Part shown: positions 44,165 to 54,631 of the stretch, piece by piece
How positions within the stretch are numbered: position 1 is the first letter of the stretch
How the letters are laid out: the number at the start of each line of letters is the position of its first letter
NCBI GenBank assembly: GCA_949751835.1
Contig: CATKHK010000035.1
Span: forward strand, 124,001 to 188,000
Direction of reading: 5' to 3'
From: Blepharisma japonicum
Lineage: Eukaryota > Ciliophora > Heterotrichea > Heterotrichida > Blepharismidae
Length of the DNA: 64,000 nt
Notes under the pieces: generated by a model
The model's input: the letters and a program-made list of their open reading frames with translations, nothing else
Told to the model about the DNA's origin: nothing
The model's database searches: none
Made by a program: the position numbers and the translations under genes

Positions 44165-45270
44165 TTAACTATACTGAAACTTCCAATCAATATATTCTGA
44201 GCCCATTTCAAAGTATTCTTCCTTCGTTACACCTTTCCTTACCTCTGATACTTTTGAAAGGCTTTGCCAATTCCAAAGAGAAGGACTAATTAGAGCTTAC
44301 TTTTCAGGCTTTATGAAATTAAAAGATAATTCAGCACTAGAAATAGCCCGCAGCTCATCCTTTAATCTATTCTCAATATTTGGAAAATTCGCTGATCCCC
44401 CAATAAGCAAAATATTTGTCAGATCTTCCCAATAAACACTCGGTACAGATTGCATAGCCATCCAAATGGCTTCTCCAATTCCTGCATCAGTCAGTCCAAT
44501 ATCTGAAGGCCTAAACAATACTTCTGGGACAGCAATACTCAAATTTCCCATTGTAAGTACTTGTTTTCCTTCTTTTGATTCTTCAGGCTGTAGTTCATGG
44601 CCTTCATCTCCAAACTCAGGTAAGACATAGTATCTTTCTAATGATTTATTTTTTCTAATCTTAGAACTTACCGAAGCATTTTCAATTCATTCATGAAATT
44701 TATGGAGACAGAGCATAGTTTTTCTTTGACTAAATTAACTAGCCAAGTTTCATCCCTCATATCATATTGTCTAAAGGAAATTTGTTCTTTTAGATAATTA
44801 GTAAGAAGCTTTCCTCCTACATTTACTCTTGTAATTGCAGAATTGATAGGAAATCCTTCTAAATATGGAATAACAGTGGAAGCAGAGAATCCTAAATCAA
44901 TAATAATTCCAGTGCCTGTATATCCAGATGGTACCCTGATTTCGCTCTTAAACTCATATTCTTCAAACACGATTTCGTCCAGTTGCTTTCTACATGTAAA
45001 CGGAGTATAAGCAGGGCAAGAAATTACTAAATCAAGATCAGAGCAGACATATCCTTTAAGTATTTTCTTAAATATTTTTGACTGTAACCCAGGATCTACC
45101 AATACTCCTCTTTCATGAGGTCTCATGACTTCATTAACCCCGTTCATTGATCTTGGTGCCACAATGACTTCCTTCTTAATCCTCCCTATACAGTTATAAT
45201 ACACCTGCGGCTCACTGTCTGCGATTCCTAATTTTATTGTGTAAGCACCATTATCGAGAACTAAAGTCAT
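44165..45270 (-). CDS. ARP6: Actin-related protein 6
   Basis: Exons 45270-44672, 44654-44302 and 44286-44165, 357 aa. N-terminus MTLVLDNGAYTIKLGIAD is the ARP6/actin nucleotide-binding start. Later motifs include GTGIIIDLGFSAST (phosphate 2), VNVGGKLLTNYLKEQIS and VPEVLFRPSDIGLTDAGI, and the C-terminal K-P-E-N-P-S-L-W-N-W joined across intron 2. ARP6 is a SWR1/SRCAP subunit that deposits H2A.Z and localises to nuclei. The two introns restore the C-terminal third, which would otherwise be cut off. Slightly shorter than human ARP6 (396). Confidence 0.88.
44287..44301 (-). other. Intron, 15 nt
   Basis: Coding strand GTAAGCTCTAATTAG; phase 2. Removal replaces a TAA and joins K-P-E to N-P-S-L-W-N-W. 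Confidence 0.88.
44655..44671 (-). other. Intron, 17 nt
   Basis: Coding strand GTAAGTTCTAAGATTAG; phase 2. Removal is needed to continue ARP6 (K-M-L-R then K-N-K-S-L-E-R-Y-Y). Confidence 0.82.
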
Positions 45271-45324
45271 ATATCCTATAAGAATTTCATATATTTAAAA
45301 ATCTAATTAAAGAAACCTCTTTGA

Positions 45325-45600
45325 TTAAGTATAATGATGCGGCCTAATGCCTATGACCTCTCCATCATATTTACCTTCAGCTTTCTTTTTCAAGACTTCT
45401 TCTACATAAGGATTCTTCTTATCTTTATCGGTGACCCAATTAGATCCACTAATCCAAGTCAAAAATATCGCAGGTGGAAGCAAAAGTGGCACAGCAATCC
45501 TGTCGATTTTATAAGAAGCCCTGACAGCTTTCCAAAGGAGCTCTCCAGTGCCTCTAAGTGTGCTTTTTCTCCATGAAGGCCAGTGACCAATCCAACTCAT
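45325..45600 (-). CDS. Small single-pass membrane protein, unknown
   Basis: 91 aa, unbroken. Basic, Trp-rich N-terminus (MSWIGHWPSWRKSTLRG), one transmembrane helix near 38-54 (IAVPLLLPPAIFLTWIS) and a charged C-terminal tail (DKDKKNPYVEEVLKKKAEGK). This layout is common among small accessory subunits of mitochondrial respiratory complexes or ATP synthase, but I recognise no specific family. Compact spacing and clean coding composition support it as a real gene. Confidence 0.6.
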   Translation of the reverse strand: MSWIGHWPSWRKSTLRGTGELLWKAVRASYKIDRIAVPLLLPPAIFLTWISGSNWVTDKDKKNPYVEEVLKKKAEGKYDGEVIGIRPHHYT

Positions 45601-45631
45601 TTATTTATATTAAATTAAAAGAAGTGCTTAT

Positions 45632-46558
45632 TTAGAAGATTACTGTATCGATCATAGATGACAGTGAGTGCAAAATATTATTGGTCATCAGCTGGTCAAC
45701 GTCATGCTCTAGCCTTTTTTTAGGGTCAAGTTTTCCGACTGTGCTCACAACCATTTCTTGCTTGGTCTTTTTCATTTCTTCTTGGATCCACTTGTTGTAG
45801 GTTTCTGCAAGAGTGACCATTTCTTCAATGATTTTTAAGTTTTCTTCTTCTCTTTTCATGAAATCTTCAACCTTTAGCTTTTGTACCCACTTTTGCTTTT
45901 GCAGGTTCAGAAGCATTGATTGTTCTAGCTCGTTTTTTCTGTAGTTGATGGTGATTGAATAATAATGTCTGTTAAGTCCATGCAGGAGAGCACTAATAGA
46001 AGGCTTGGCAACGTGTCCGATATTTGAAGTGGTTTGTCTAGGCTCCATTCCTCTCATAGAAAGCTGTGGGTTTATTAATCGGAAAGCATCAATCACAACT
46101 TTGCCTCTAACACTTTGAATTGGGTCAATAACAACAGCGACTGCTCTAGCAAGCTGCTGCTCGAAACTTTGTTGGGTATTCATATCAACGCCTGAAAGCC
46201 AGCAGCCAAAGCCAGGATGGGAGTGATACCATCCTACGACCATTTCTGACCGCCCTGTTTGCTTTAGCATTTCAGTCATGTTGATCTGGAAAGCTTCATC
46301 TATTGACTCAACGCTTACTCCAGTTCCTGACTGAGGCATTGCAAAAACGTCGACTACACGGACTGTATATTCATCAACTAGCTCTCCTAGCAATAGTCCC
46401 ATGACTTCAAGTGGCACACCTGCTCGGCCATGCTTCAGCATTTTGAGAAGCGCAAGAGAAGAAATGTAGATTTGTTCAGCTGTATCTACCATTGGAACGT
46501 CACCGAGATTTTGACCTCTCATGTTGAACTGCTGCTGCATGATTCTTTGAAAGTCCAT
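45632..46558 (-). CDS. RPN11: 26S proteasome deubiquitinase Rpn11/PSMD14
   Basis: 308 aa, unbroken, all Trp TGG. MPN+ domain with full JAMM motif: Glu in [12 protein letters not shown] and [14 protein letters not shown] (H-x-H-x7-S-x2-D). Also the Rpn11 signature [15 protein letters not shown] and a C-terminal helix region that pairs with Rpn8. It is the zinc metalloisopeptidase of the proteasome lid that removes ubiquitin chains from substrates. Very conserved; length matches human PSMD14 (310). Confidence 0.98.
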   Translation of the reverse strand: MDFQRIMQQQFNMRGQNLGDVPMVDTAEQIYISSLALLKMLKHGRAGVPLEVMGLLLGELVDEYTVRVVDVFAMPQSGTGVSVESIDEAFQINMTEMLKQTGRSEMVVGWYHSHPGFGCWLSGVDMNTQQSFEQQLARAVAVVIDPIQSVRGKVVIDAFRLINPQLSMRGMEPRQTTSNIGHVAKPSISALLHGLNRHYYSITINYRKNELEQSMLLNLQKQKWVQKLKVEDFMKREEENLKIIEEMVTLAETYNKWIQEEMKKTKQEMVVSTVGKLDPKKRLEHDVDQLMTNNILHSLSSMIDTVIF

Positions 46559-46766
46559 TTTAGATTTATTAAGAAATTACATTTTAGGTTAAATTAGAAT
46601 TATGCGCTATTAATATTAATTTTAATGAGAGCAGATTATTTAATAAAAATAAGTTTAGCTGGTTTTTTTGGCAAATAATATATAAAATATTGATTTTTGA
46701 GATAAAATCAAGTAAATCTGAATTCATGGGAACATTCGAAACAGAATTTAGATAATAAAATTAAAA

Positions 46767-47258
46767 ATGGATGAGAAAAGAAGTATCCGAGCTCCTCTCC
46801 TTGAGAAATTTGAAATAGAAGAAACAAAAGGAACAGAAATGAAGCCAGTGTATCCACAAGCACGAAGCTATGATTCGACAAGAGTAAATAATTTTCAAAA
46901 TTATCCTTCACAGACTCAAAGTTCAAGTTATCCAAATATGACAGCGTTATCAACTCCTCAGAACCAAGCTTCTGCACCTACTGCGCAGCAATCGATCTCA
47001 GCTCAGCCTCCCCAACAACAGGTGATTCCATGTGCTGGCTGTAGAGCACTACTAAGCTATCCCCTTGGAGCTCTTTGTGTAAAATGCCCAATGTGCGGAA
47101 CAATGACGGCTGTGCAGCCTATTGGCCAAATTAAGTGCAGTTTATGTAGAACAACTCTGATTTATCCTATGGGTGCTCCATATGTATCATGCACATGTGG
47201 ATTAGTTTTCTCTGTTGGACCTCCTCCTCCTCCTCCTCAGCAACCCACAAACATTTAA
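46767..47258 (+). CDS. LSD1-type zinc-ribbon protein
   Basis: 163 aa. N-terminal ~85 residues are low complexity (Gln, Ser, Pro). Then two LSD1 zinc ribbons: C-A-G-C-R-A-L-L-S-Y-P-L-G-A with C-P-M-C near 92-114, and C-S-L-C-R-T-T-L-I-Y-P-M-G-A with a final S-C-T-C near 131-152. The tail is polyproline (six Pro). LSD1/LOL proteins and some metacaspases carry this module; plant forms regulate cell death and transcription. No protease domain is present, so the role here is likely adaptor-like. Confidence 0.85.
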   Translation: MDEKRSIRAPLLEKFEIEETKGTEMKPVYPQARSYDSTRVNNFQNYPSQTQSSSYPNMTALSTPQNQASAPTAQQSISAQPPQQQVIPCAGCRALLSYPLGALCVKCPMCGTMTAVQPIGQIKCSLCRTTLIYPMGAPYVSCTCGLVFSVGPPPPPPQQPTNI

Positions 47259-47361
47259 AATTTTTAAATAGAGGTTTATATATATTTGCTGATAAATTTA
47301 ATAGAGAAACAAATATAATATATTTCGAAAAATATTATCATAAGCAAAATAAAAAATCCAG

Positions 47362-48333
47362 TTAATCCCATGAAACAAAGACCCCATGATGCCATGTGCC
47401 AATCTTATTATTTCCATTGTTCCTGTACTCGCCTTTTCCATGCTGTTTTCCATTTATTCAATTCCCTCTCCATACTTGTCCGTCTGGCCAATAAATTTCT
47501 CCATATCCATGTTTCTTGTCATCAACATAATTTCCCCTATACTTTCTTCCATCAGCTCATGAATATTCTCCATATCCATTCATTCTATTATCTTTTCATC
47601 CTCCTTCATATACATTTCCCATAGAATCTGTATATTTTCCAATCCCATGAAATTTCCCTTCTCTCCAATCTCCTTGATAAACAGATCCATCATTCCAATT
47701 ATATTCCCCATATCCATGTCTTTCTCCTCTGAGAAACTCTCCAGAATATTCAGACCCATCGCTGTGTTCAGATTTTCCCAGACCATCATATAATCCATCT
47801 TTATATGATCCTTTATAGCTTGATTTATCTCTTGATTTTTCTTTTCCTTCTCCATACAATCTTCCATCATACCAATCTCCTTCAAGAATTTTTTCTGGAG
47901 AACAAAGTCGTCCTCTCCCATTGATTTTGTCGTCTTTAAAGTAGCCTTGAAACTTTGACTTTTCTTCAATATATACTAAATACCCTCTGCCGTCCCTTGT
48001 TTTGGAATTTATCAAGCATTCACCAATATAAATCCATGTCCCTTTTTCATCTTTTCCTAGCAAAGGACCTTCGCTGATATATCTCATTACTTGATTATTA
48101 TTTTCATAATTGCATTCGACTCGGTTGAAGCCTCTTTCAATTTCAACATAATAATTATACTCAAATTGGAAGGGACCAAACTCATTTTCCAGATCAGCGA
48201 TGCTAGGATTCTGTGTGATTTCATCAAATTTCATGGTGAGTCTATCTAAATCTGCACTTTCATACAGCGACACCTGCTCTTCTATAAACTTTGGAGGTGG
48301 CTTTGAGCAAATTCCTGAAACATTGGAACCCAT
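47362..48333 (-). CDS. N-myristoylated MORN-repeat protein
   Basis: 323 aa; three UGA/Trp codons lie in MORN repeats near the C-terminus, so the frame ends only at TAA 47362. N-terminus MGSNVS is a myristoylation site. After a ~120-residue unique region, eight or so MORN repeats follow (typical units YKGSYKDGLYDGLGK, YSGEFLRGERHGYGEY, YQGDWREGKFHGIGKY). MORN proteins act as membrane or cytoskeleton-linked scaffolds, for example on basal structures in protists. No kinase domain is attached. Confidence 0.85.
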
Positions 48334-48414
48334 TTTAAATCATAACGATTAATTACTATAAAATCGCTAATTTTAAATAGACTTTATTTTCGTGTATTTT
48401 AAATATAAATATAA

Positions 48415-50850
48415 TTAAGATCTATATTTAGATAAGTAGCCTTCTAATTCTTTAGTAGCAGACACCTTTTCAGAGTTTAGCCTTGGCTTATCATACTGCT
48501 CTTGTTTTCTCTCACTATAAAATAAAGCAGCATCAAGCTTTTGTAGCGGCATTGAAATGGGGAGCTCTTTATATGAGCTCATTTCAGCTGAAGATTCTTG
48601 AGGGGGAGATTTCTTAAATCCGTCCATAAAAGTCATAGTTTCTGGATTAAACTCTTCACAAATTTTGATAAATGAGTTTTTCCCTTCTTTATCCATTCCA
48701 TAATAATGTGTTTTGCAGGTCATACAGGGAGGCGTGTTTTGATCATGCCCACTTTCTCTGCATTTATGCCATTCTTTTCCATATAAAAAATCTCCGCTTC
48801 CAGCAGTGACAAGAAATGGGTGAAACTTGCACTCTCGGCTTGTTTTGTCATTCATCCCACATCGTTTGCAGACTTTTTGACTTTCGCCGAACTGTGCTGA
48901 GTCTTCAAAAGCGCTGTAAGAAAGCGATAATGAATCTTCTTTAGATTTTTTGTGCTTTTGGGACAGCTGGGATTCCAAAGCTCTGATTTCTGATTGAACA
49001 CCTTTTAATACAGTGGATTCTGTATTTAATAGTGCTTGGTCTACTATAATAGCTAATCTTTTAGTTTCTGCTTGAGCTTTCATAACGAATTCTTCAAATT
49101 CATTATTCAGCAGCTTCAGCTCTCTTGTATGTAGCTGATTTATCCTCTGGAACTCTTTTTCTCTTATTTCCTGCTCTTCTTTTCTGATTTTGCTGCATAC
49201 TAAATCAATAACAGCCTGCTTATTGTGTTCATTTTCTTTAAGTTTCTGCTCTAATTCATTTATTTGTGCAGTCGTTATCCTGAAAAGCTCTTCATATTTA
49301 TCATTATAAATAGTCCTTACATACTGCAGCTCTCTTTCATACTGAGGATTTCTCCCTTCTGTATTTTCTTCAAGCTGCTTTTTGACATCTCTCAGTTCTT
49401 CTTCCAGTCTTTCAGATTTCAGTTTCCATTTATTGTCATCGCCAATCAAAATGTCCTGAGTTTCTGATTTCAAGTTTTTAAACTTCTGCTCAAAGGTATA
49501 CTCTTGTGATCTCAATGCATTTTCGATTTCCTGTTCTTGGTTTAGCTTTAAATTTATATATTTCTCATTAAGCTCTTCATATCGATAATTTTCTTCATCT
49601 AAAGCTTGTTTAAGATTATCATTTTCTTCTTTTAGCCTTTGGTTTTCTTTTGATAAGTTATTGGTGGTTGATGATAATTTGTCTATTTCTCTTTGGATTA
49701 GAAATCGTTCCTCTTGTCTAATTTCTTCTTGTAGAGTTTGCTGCTTCATATTCAAAGACCGGGCTTCTTCTATGCTTGACTTTTTAAGAGATGCCAAAAG
49801 TTTTTCGCTGACTTGGTCTTTAAATTTGATTTTGTCTTGTTGGAACTTCAGAGTTGAAACAATACTTTGTTCGAGCCTTTCTAAGTCCTCTATACATTTA
49901 AGATGAGAAATTGAGTCTGGGACTGGTTTTTCTTCTTTAAAGGTGGACTTATAAGCAAGTCAAGAGTCAGATTCAATTCTGGGGTTAGAAAAGTCTTGCA
50001 GCATTTTGATGAGGTCGAAAATCTTGTGTGTTACATAATGATCTAGTTCTTGGTCATTATACGAAAGTTTGGACAGTTTTTCATTATCTTCTTCAACTTT
50101 TTTCTTTTCGCTCATAAGTACATCGTGAGACTCTTTTAGCTCAGAAAGTTCATTTTCCATATCTCGGATAGACCGCTTTGGACCATGCCTTGCTGTATCT
50201 GGGGTATACTCTACAGTCCGCATCCCATCTTTTAGTCTATCACATTCTTTAGATAATAAATAGCATCTTTCTTTTAGATCCTCAATTGCGTTTCTAGAAG
50301 TTATTTCAATCTCAAAACTGACCTTAGGAATCCTCACAGATTCTCCGTTTAATATCTCATTGATTTTTTCAAGCTTTTCTCATGCTAAAGAAATATAAGC
50401 TTCAGATGGCCCATGAAGTGAATTCATCTCTTTTAACAAGTTTTTTTCTTGAGATTTTAAGTCATTTAGTACAAGTGACACTTTTTCTCTGTGCTTTTCA
50501 ACAGAAAAACTCTTCTCTTTGTATTCTTGGTTAGCTGCTTTTTCCGCCAGTTTGAGGAATTCAATTTTTTCGTGATCTAGAAGCATGATAAGGTTTGAGG
50601 CTTTTTTGTGGGAATCATTTGCGTTTTGGATGCATTTGCTGAGCTTTTCTTGAAGCTTGGATACTTGAGAGCGGCTATCTGAGACTGATTGAGGATCTTC
50701 ATCCATGAAAGATAGACTTGATCTGAGAGGAGAAGGAGGGATTATCCTATTGGATTGTTCATTACTTGAATTTTCAGCACAAAGGTCTTCAAATCTCACA
50801 TTTCGGCCTGAACTATAGGTATAATCTGAGTATTGGCTTTGTGAGTTCAT
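48415..50850 (-). CDS. Long coiled-coil protein with C-terminal Cys/His cluster
   Basis: 811 aa, joined across UGA/Trp at 50380 and 49960. Coiled coil through most of residues 40-640. Around 660-715 is a zinc-type cluster: C-K-R-C-G, then C-K-F-H-P, then W-H-K-C-R-E-S-G-H, then P-P-C-M-T-C-K-T-H-Y-Y-G. The C-x-F-H-P...W-x-x-C...C...H order resembles CHORD-like zinc modules but the exact family is not recognised. The C-terminal 90 residues are Ser/Glu/Lys rich. Likely structural (cytoskeleton, basal body), by composition only. Confidence 0.7.
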
Positions 50851-51000
50851 TGAATTTAAATTAAATTATCAAATACAAAATAATGGTCTCGAAAAGTACC
50901 AGCTATTTGCAAGAGGAATCAATTAATGAGTCTTTTTACATAACTGATTATTTAAAATAATAAGTAGATTCTCCTATGCAATTAATAAATTTTGTGAGTT

Positions 51001-51615
51001 TTAAGATATGCTATTTTCAGATCTTGAATATTTAATTTCTTGTATAAGCAAATTGCAAAGCACATTTAAAGGCAGCCCCATAACATTATTAAAGCAGCCA
51101 TTGTATTTTTTAACAAACGTTGAGCAGCATTTCTTTTCCACGACAATAGCTCCTGAAGCTCCTTCCCACTCACCGCTTCTGATATAATAATCAACAACTT
51201 CATCTGAAAGTGTATCAAACTCAATTTCTGTTGTACATACACTTTCACTTGTGGTTTTTCCTTTAACCACAACTGCTGTATGCATTAGACATATCCCTCC
51301 ATTCCAAAGTCCTATCATTCTTCTAGCATCATCTGCATTAGCCGCTTTTTCCAGGACAATCCCCTTAACCTCAGCCACTGTATCTGCTGAAATCACAATG
51401 CTGTCAGACTCAATGCATTTAGCCTTATTTCTTGCATTAAAAAGTGCATATTCTTTAGGATTCTCAAAATTCCTTCAGTCAGCGTCTTCAGCAAATCCGC
51501 TCACTTGTACTGTAAACTGCAGGCCAATTTGCTTTAAAAGATTTTGCCTTGCCCAACTTCCAGAGGCCAAAATTATCCCTCTTGAATACAGCTCTGCAAG
51601 ATAAGGCTCAAGCAT
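51001..51615 (-). CDS. Maf/HAM1-type nucleotide pyrophosphatase (Maf-like)
   Basis: 204 aa; start ATG 51615 with one UGA/Trp at 51478. Motif order fits Maf/ASMTL proteins: GIILASGSWARQNLLKQIG (family: L-A-S-x-S-x-R-R-x-x-L), then E-D-A-D, SIVISADTVAEVKG (the active-site S-A-D-T), E-K-A-A-N-A-D-D-A, and E-G-A-S-G-A-I-V-V-E ending G-C-F-N-N-V-M-G-L-P-L. Maf enzymes hydrolyse non-canonical or modified nucleotides. The first motif is divergent (S-W-A-R), so activity or specificity may differ. Confidence 0.8.
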
Positions 51616-51637
51616 TTTTATTTAAGGATTATCTTAA

Positions 51638-52690
51638 TTAATTTTGATACTGCTGGTACTGTTGTTTTGCATAATAATACTCTGGAGCATACACTTGAGC
51701 GACGCAATCAGGCATATTTTGCACAAACTGATACATTCTATAGTTCAAATTGTAATAATTGTAATACGCAGTATTTTTTGCATCCCACCAGCTCATCATG
51801 CAGCCATCACTATGCCTTCTGAATGTATTGCAGTTATTCATTTCAGTACTTTGGTACCACAATGATAGTTGACTTATAAATTGCTGGGCTGGCTGATCTC
51901 CAGGGAATAGCGCACAGTATTTATTACCATTAGGATTCAAAGCACAGTCACAAGAGGAAGTTAAATCAAAGTTATTCCCAAAGAACGTATCTGTTGTAGA
52001 GGTGCATTCTGAGTTATCATCACATACCATTGGGAGAAAAGCATAAGATTTGACTGGGTTTGTGCAGTAGTTTTTCCCATTAAGCTGAGCACATGTTAAG
52101 GATGAACAAAGACGATTTTGATTGACTTGGCATTGGGCCACTTGAGTGTGAGGGGCAACGGATAAATAAGCAACACATTTACTTGTGGCTGGGTTTCCTG
52201 TATAATCACAGCCTGCTCCATTCACACACATAAAATCTGAGTTGCAACCAATTTGGCCAATTTGGATTTGAGGAGAGCAATAATGGGTACTACCATCACA
52301 AAAAAGCCCTGGGTTGCATGAATTGCTGTCTTGGCAACTGTCTCCATTTCCTGCACCTTTGCAAATTCCATTTACACAGCCTTTAGTAGCATAAGGATTG
52401 CAGGTTACTGTAGTATTGCACTTCTCTCCAGGCCATGCTTGTCCAGTGAAATTTTGAGGTGCTAAGCATGTGCTATTACTATCATGGTTTGGTGGACAAA
52501 AACTATTACTCCCAGTGCATGGTTGCACATAATAACTGTCTGCCTTTTGGTTTCAATAAACACAAGTATTATTGCTGAACTTTTGGGTTGAAAGCTTACA
52601 ATTGAACATTTCGCATCCAGTGGCTGCCAGTTTTGCGTAAACAAAATTCGTCAACACCGCAAAAACAAAAATAATTTTATGTCCTTGCAT
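51638..52690 (-). CDS. Secreted Cys-rich protein, copy 2
   Basis: 350 aa from ATG 52690, which adds a signal peptide (HKIIFVFAVLTNFVYA) missing from the apparent downstream Met; one UGA/Trp. About 38 Cys in short-spaced pairs (NPGLFCDGSTHYC; SDFMCVNGAGCDYTG), Asn/Ser-rich loops with N-glycosylation sequons, then a non-Cys C-terminal module (CMMSWWDAKNTAYYNYYN; Gln-rich end). Layout parallels the gene at 43.1-44.0 kb but there is no hydrophobic C-terminal tail. Unrecognised, likely heterotrich-type surface or secreted protein. Confidence 0.75.
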
Positions 52691-52713
52691 TTACTATAGT
52701 TTTATTAAAATAA

Positions 52714-54243
52714 TTAATATCTACCATCAAAAATGTGTAACATCATTGTTCGGAACTCATTCAAGTCGATTTCTCCATCACCATTCTCATCTACCTCAGC
52801 GATCATATCTTTCCAGACCTCATCCGTAGCATTCAGCTCTTTTCCAAATATATTTTTCAGCTCAATTGCGCTGATTTTTCCACTCCCATCTTCATCAAAG
52901 GCGCTAAAGGCAGAATCGAGGTTTTCTATGCACAACAAGCTTTCTTTTCTTGCTGTAGCCATGATAAACTCTGTATAGTCAATGTAACCAGAATTATTCA
53001 CGTCGACTTGCTTTATGATATCTTCAATGTCCTTTTGGCTGAATCCATTTCCACCTAAAGAATAGAAGGCTTCGAGTACTTCTTCTTTGCTTAGTTTTCC
53101 GTCACCATTTGTATCCATATCTCTGAAAGCTTCGCCTAGCTTTTTGATTTCTTCTTTATTGCTGATTTGGGACGCGATGTAGGTTAAAACAGCGCGTTGT
53201 AATTTTTGTTCTACTCGGAAAGTTTTGAGGTTTTGTAGAGAAAGTTGAGCGATGTTTTCGTCTCTTGGGAGGTTTGAGGCGTGATAAATCATTCATTCGT
53301 CTTGAACAGCTTCATTTGCGGAGATTCGGGTACCTGGATCATAGTCAAGCATTCTCGTAATCAGCTTTTTTGCCATCGGAGTGACCCCTTCTCATGACGA
53401 ACCATCAAAGGAAAATTCTCCTTTTTGAACTCTTCTGACAATTTGTGGGCCACTGCTTCCATTAAATGGAGGTCGCCCACTCAGTAGTATATACAAAATC
53501 ACTCCGCAGCTCCACATGTCGCATTTTTCATTATAACTCCTCCGTAAAACTTCTGGAGCTACATAATATGAGGTTCCATATTTCTTGGTCATGCTCACTT
53601 TTGAGTCAAAAAACGCAGATAACCCGAAATCAATAACTTTTAAAGTTGCTTCATGAGATTGCGCATCTATCAGCAAATTTTCTGGTTTTAAGTCCCTATG
53701 GACAATATTATTTTGGTGGCAGTATGCTACAGCACTGAGAAGCTGCCTCATAAACTGGGCTGCTATTGGTTCTGACAGCATTTTGCTTTTGATAATATAA
53801 TCAAACAATTCCCCTCCTGGCACATATTCAGTCACCAAATGATAATTCGAGTCATCTTCATAAAACTCGTATAGTTTTATGATATTAGGATGATCCATTT
53901 GTTTAAGAATTTCAATTTCAGTAAAGAAACGAGCCCGTAGCTTCGTATCTTTACCTATGTTTTCTTTTGAAATCGTTTTGATTGCCCTTTTCAAGCCTGT
54001 AATTTTATTTGAAGCAAGTCTGACTTCTCCATATGAGCCTGCATATATCGCTTTTTCAAATGAATAATGTTCCTCAATATTTCCTTTACGCCGACCTACA
54101 AAAAGTGACGGATGAAACGCTAGTTGATCTTTGGATTCCACCTTTATAAGTCGGCTTGATTGAAAGCCATCTCTTTTTGAATTGAGATTGTCATCAGATG
54201 TTTTTTTTTGTGTGTTTTTTGATTTTGGTGCTATACAACCCAT
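52714..54243 (-). CDS. CDPK: Calcium-dependent protein kinase (CDPK), copy 2
   Basis: 509 aa, joined across two UGA/Trp codons near 53392 and 53295. N-terminus MGCIAPKSKN (myristoylation with Cys3). Kinase motifs: AGSYGEVRLAS, AIKTISKEN, HRDLKPENLL, DFGLSAFF, APEVLRRSYNEKCDMWSCG. Four canonical EF-hands: DTNGDGKLSKEE, DVNNSGYIDYTE, DEDGSGKISAIE, DENGDGEIDLNE. A paralogue of the CDPK at 22.7 kb, with a different N-terminal domain, so substrates or membranes may differ. Confidence 0.96.
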
Positions 54244-54631
54244 TATTAAATAATTTAATATTTAAGCCTGGAAAGACAAAAAATAACGTCTTGAAGACAA
54301 AATGGTAGCGAAATAAATTCAAATTTTATAGTAACAGAAGTAAAACTATTGATTTTTAAATGATAAAAGGGATTGATACAGATTTTACGTAATATATTAT
54401 GTTAAAAAAATGCAAATTGTCATTAAATGTAAACATTTATATTCATCATTTAATAGGATGATAAAAAAATGATATAGGACAATATTTTTGAGCAATTAAA
54501 TAAAGTCAAAGGCTGAGTTTCTCGCGTAAAATAGTAAAATTAAATTAAGAATATCAAAGAGCTTAATTTTTAAGACTCAGATTAGCTAAAGCATAAAAAC
54601 AAATTTTTCATAACAAAGAATGAAATAGTTA
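54244..54631. other. Intergenic spacer
   Basis: 388 bp, AT-rich, between the CDPK 2 start and the BPNT1 stop. Nothing recognised. Confidence 0.4.
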
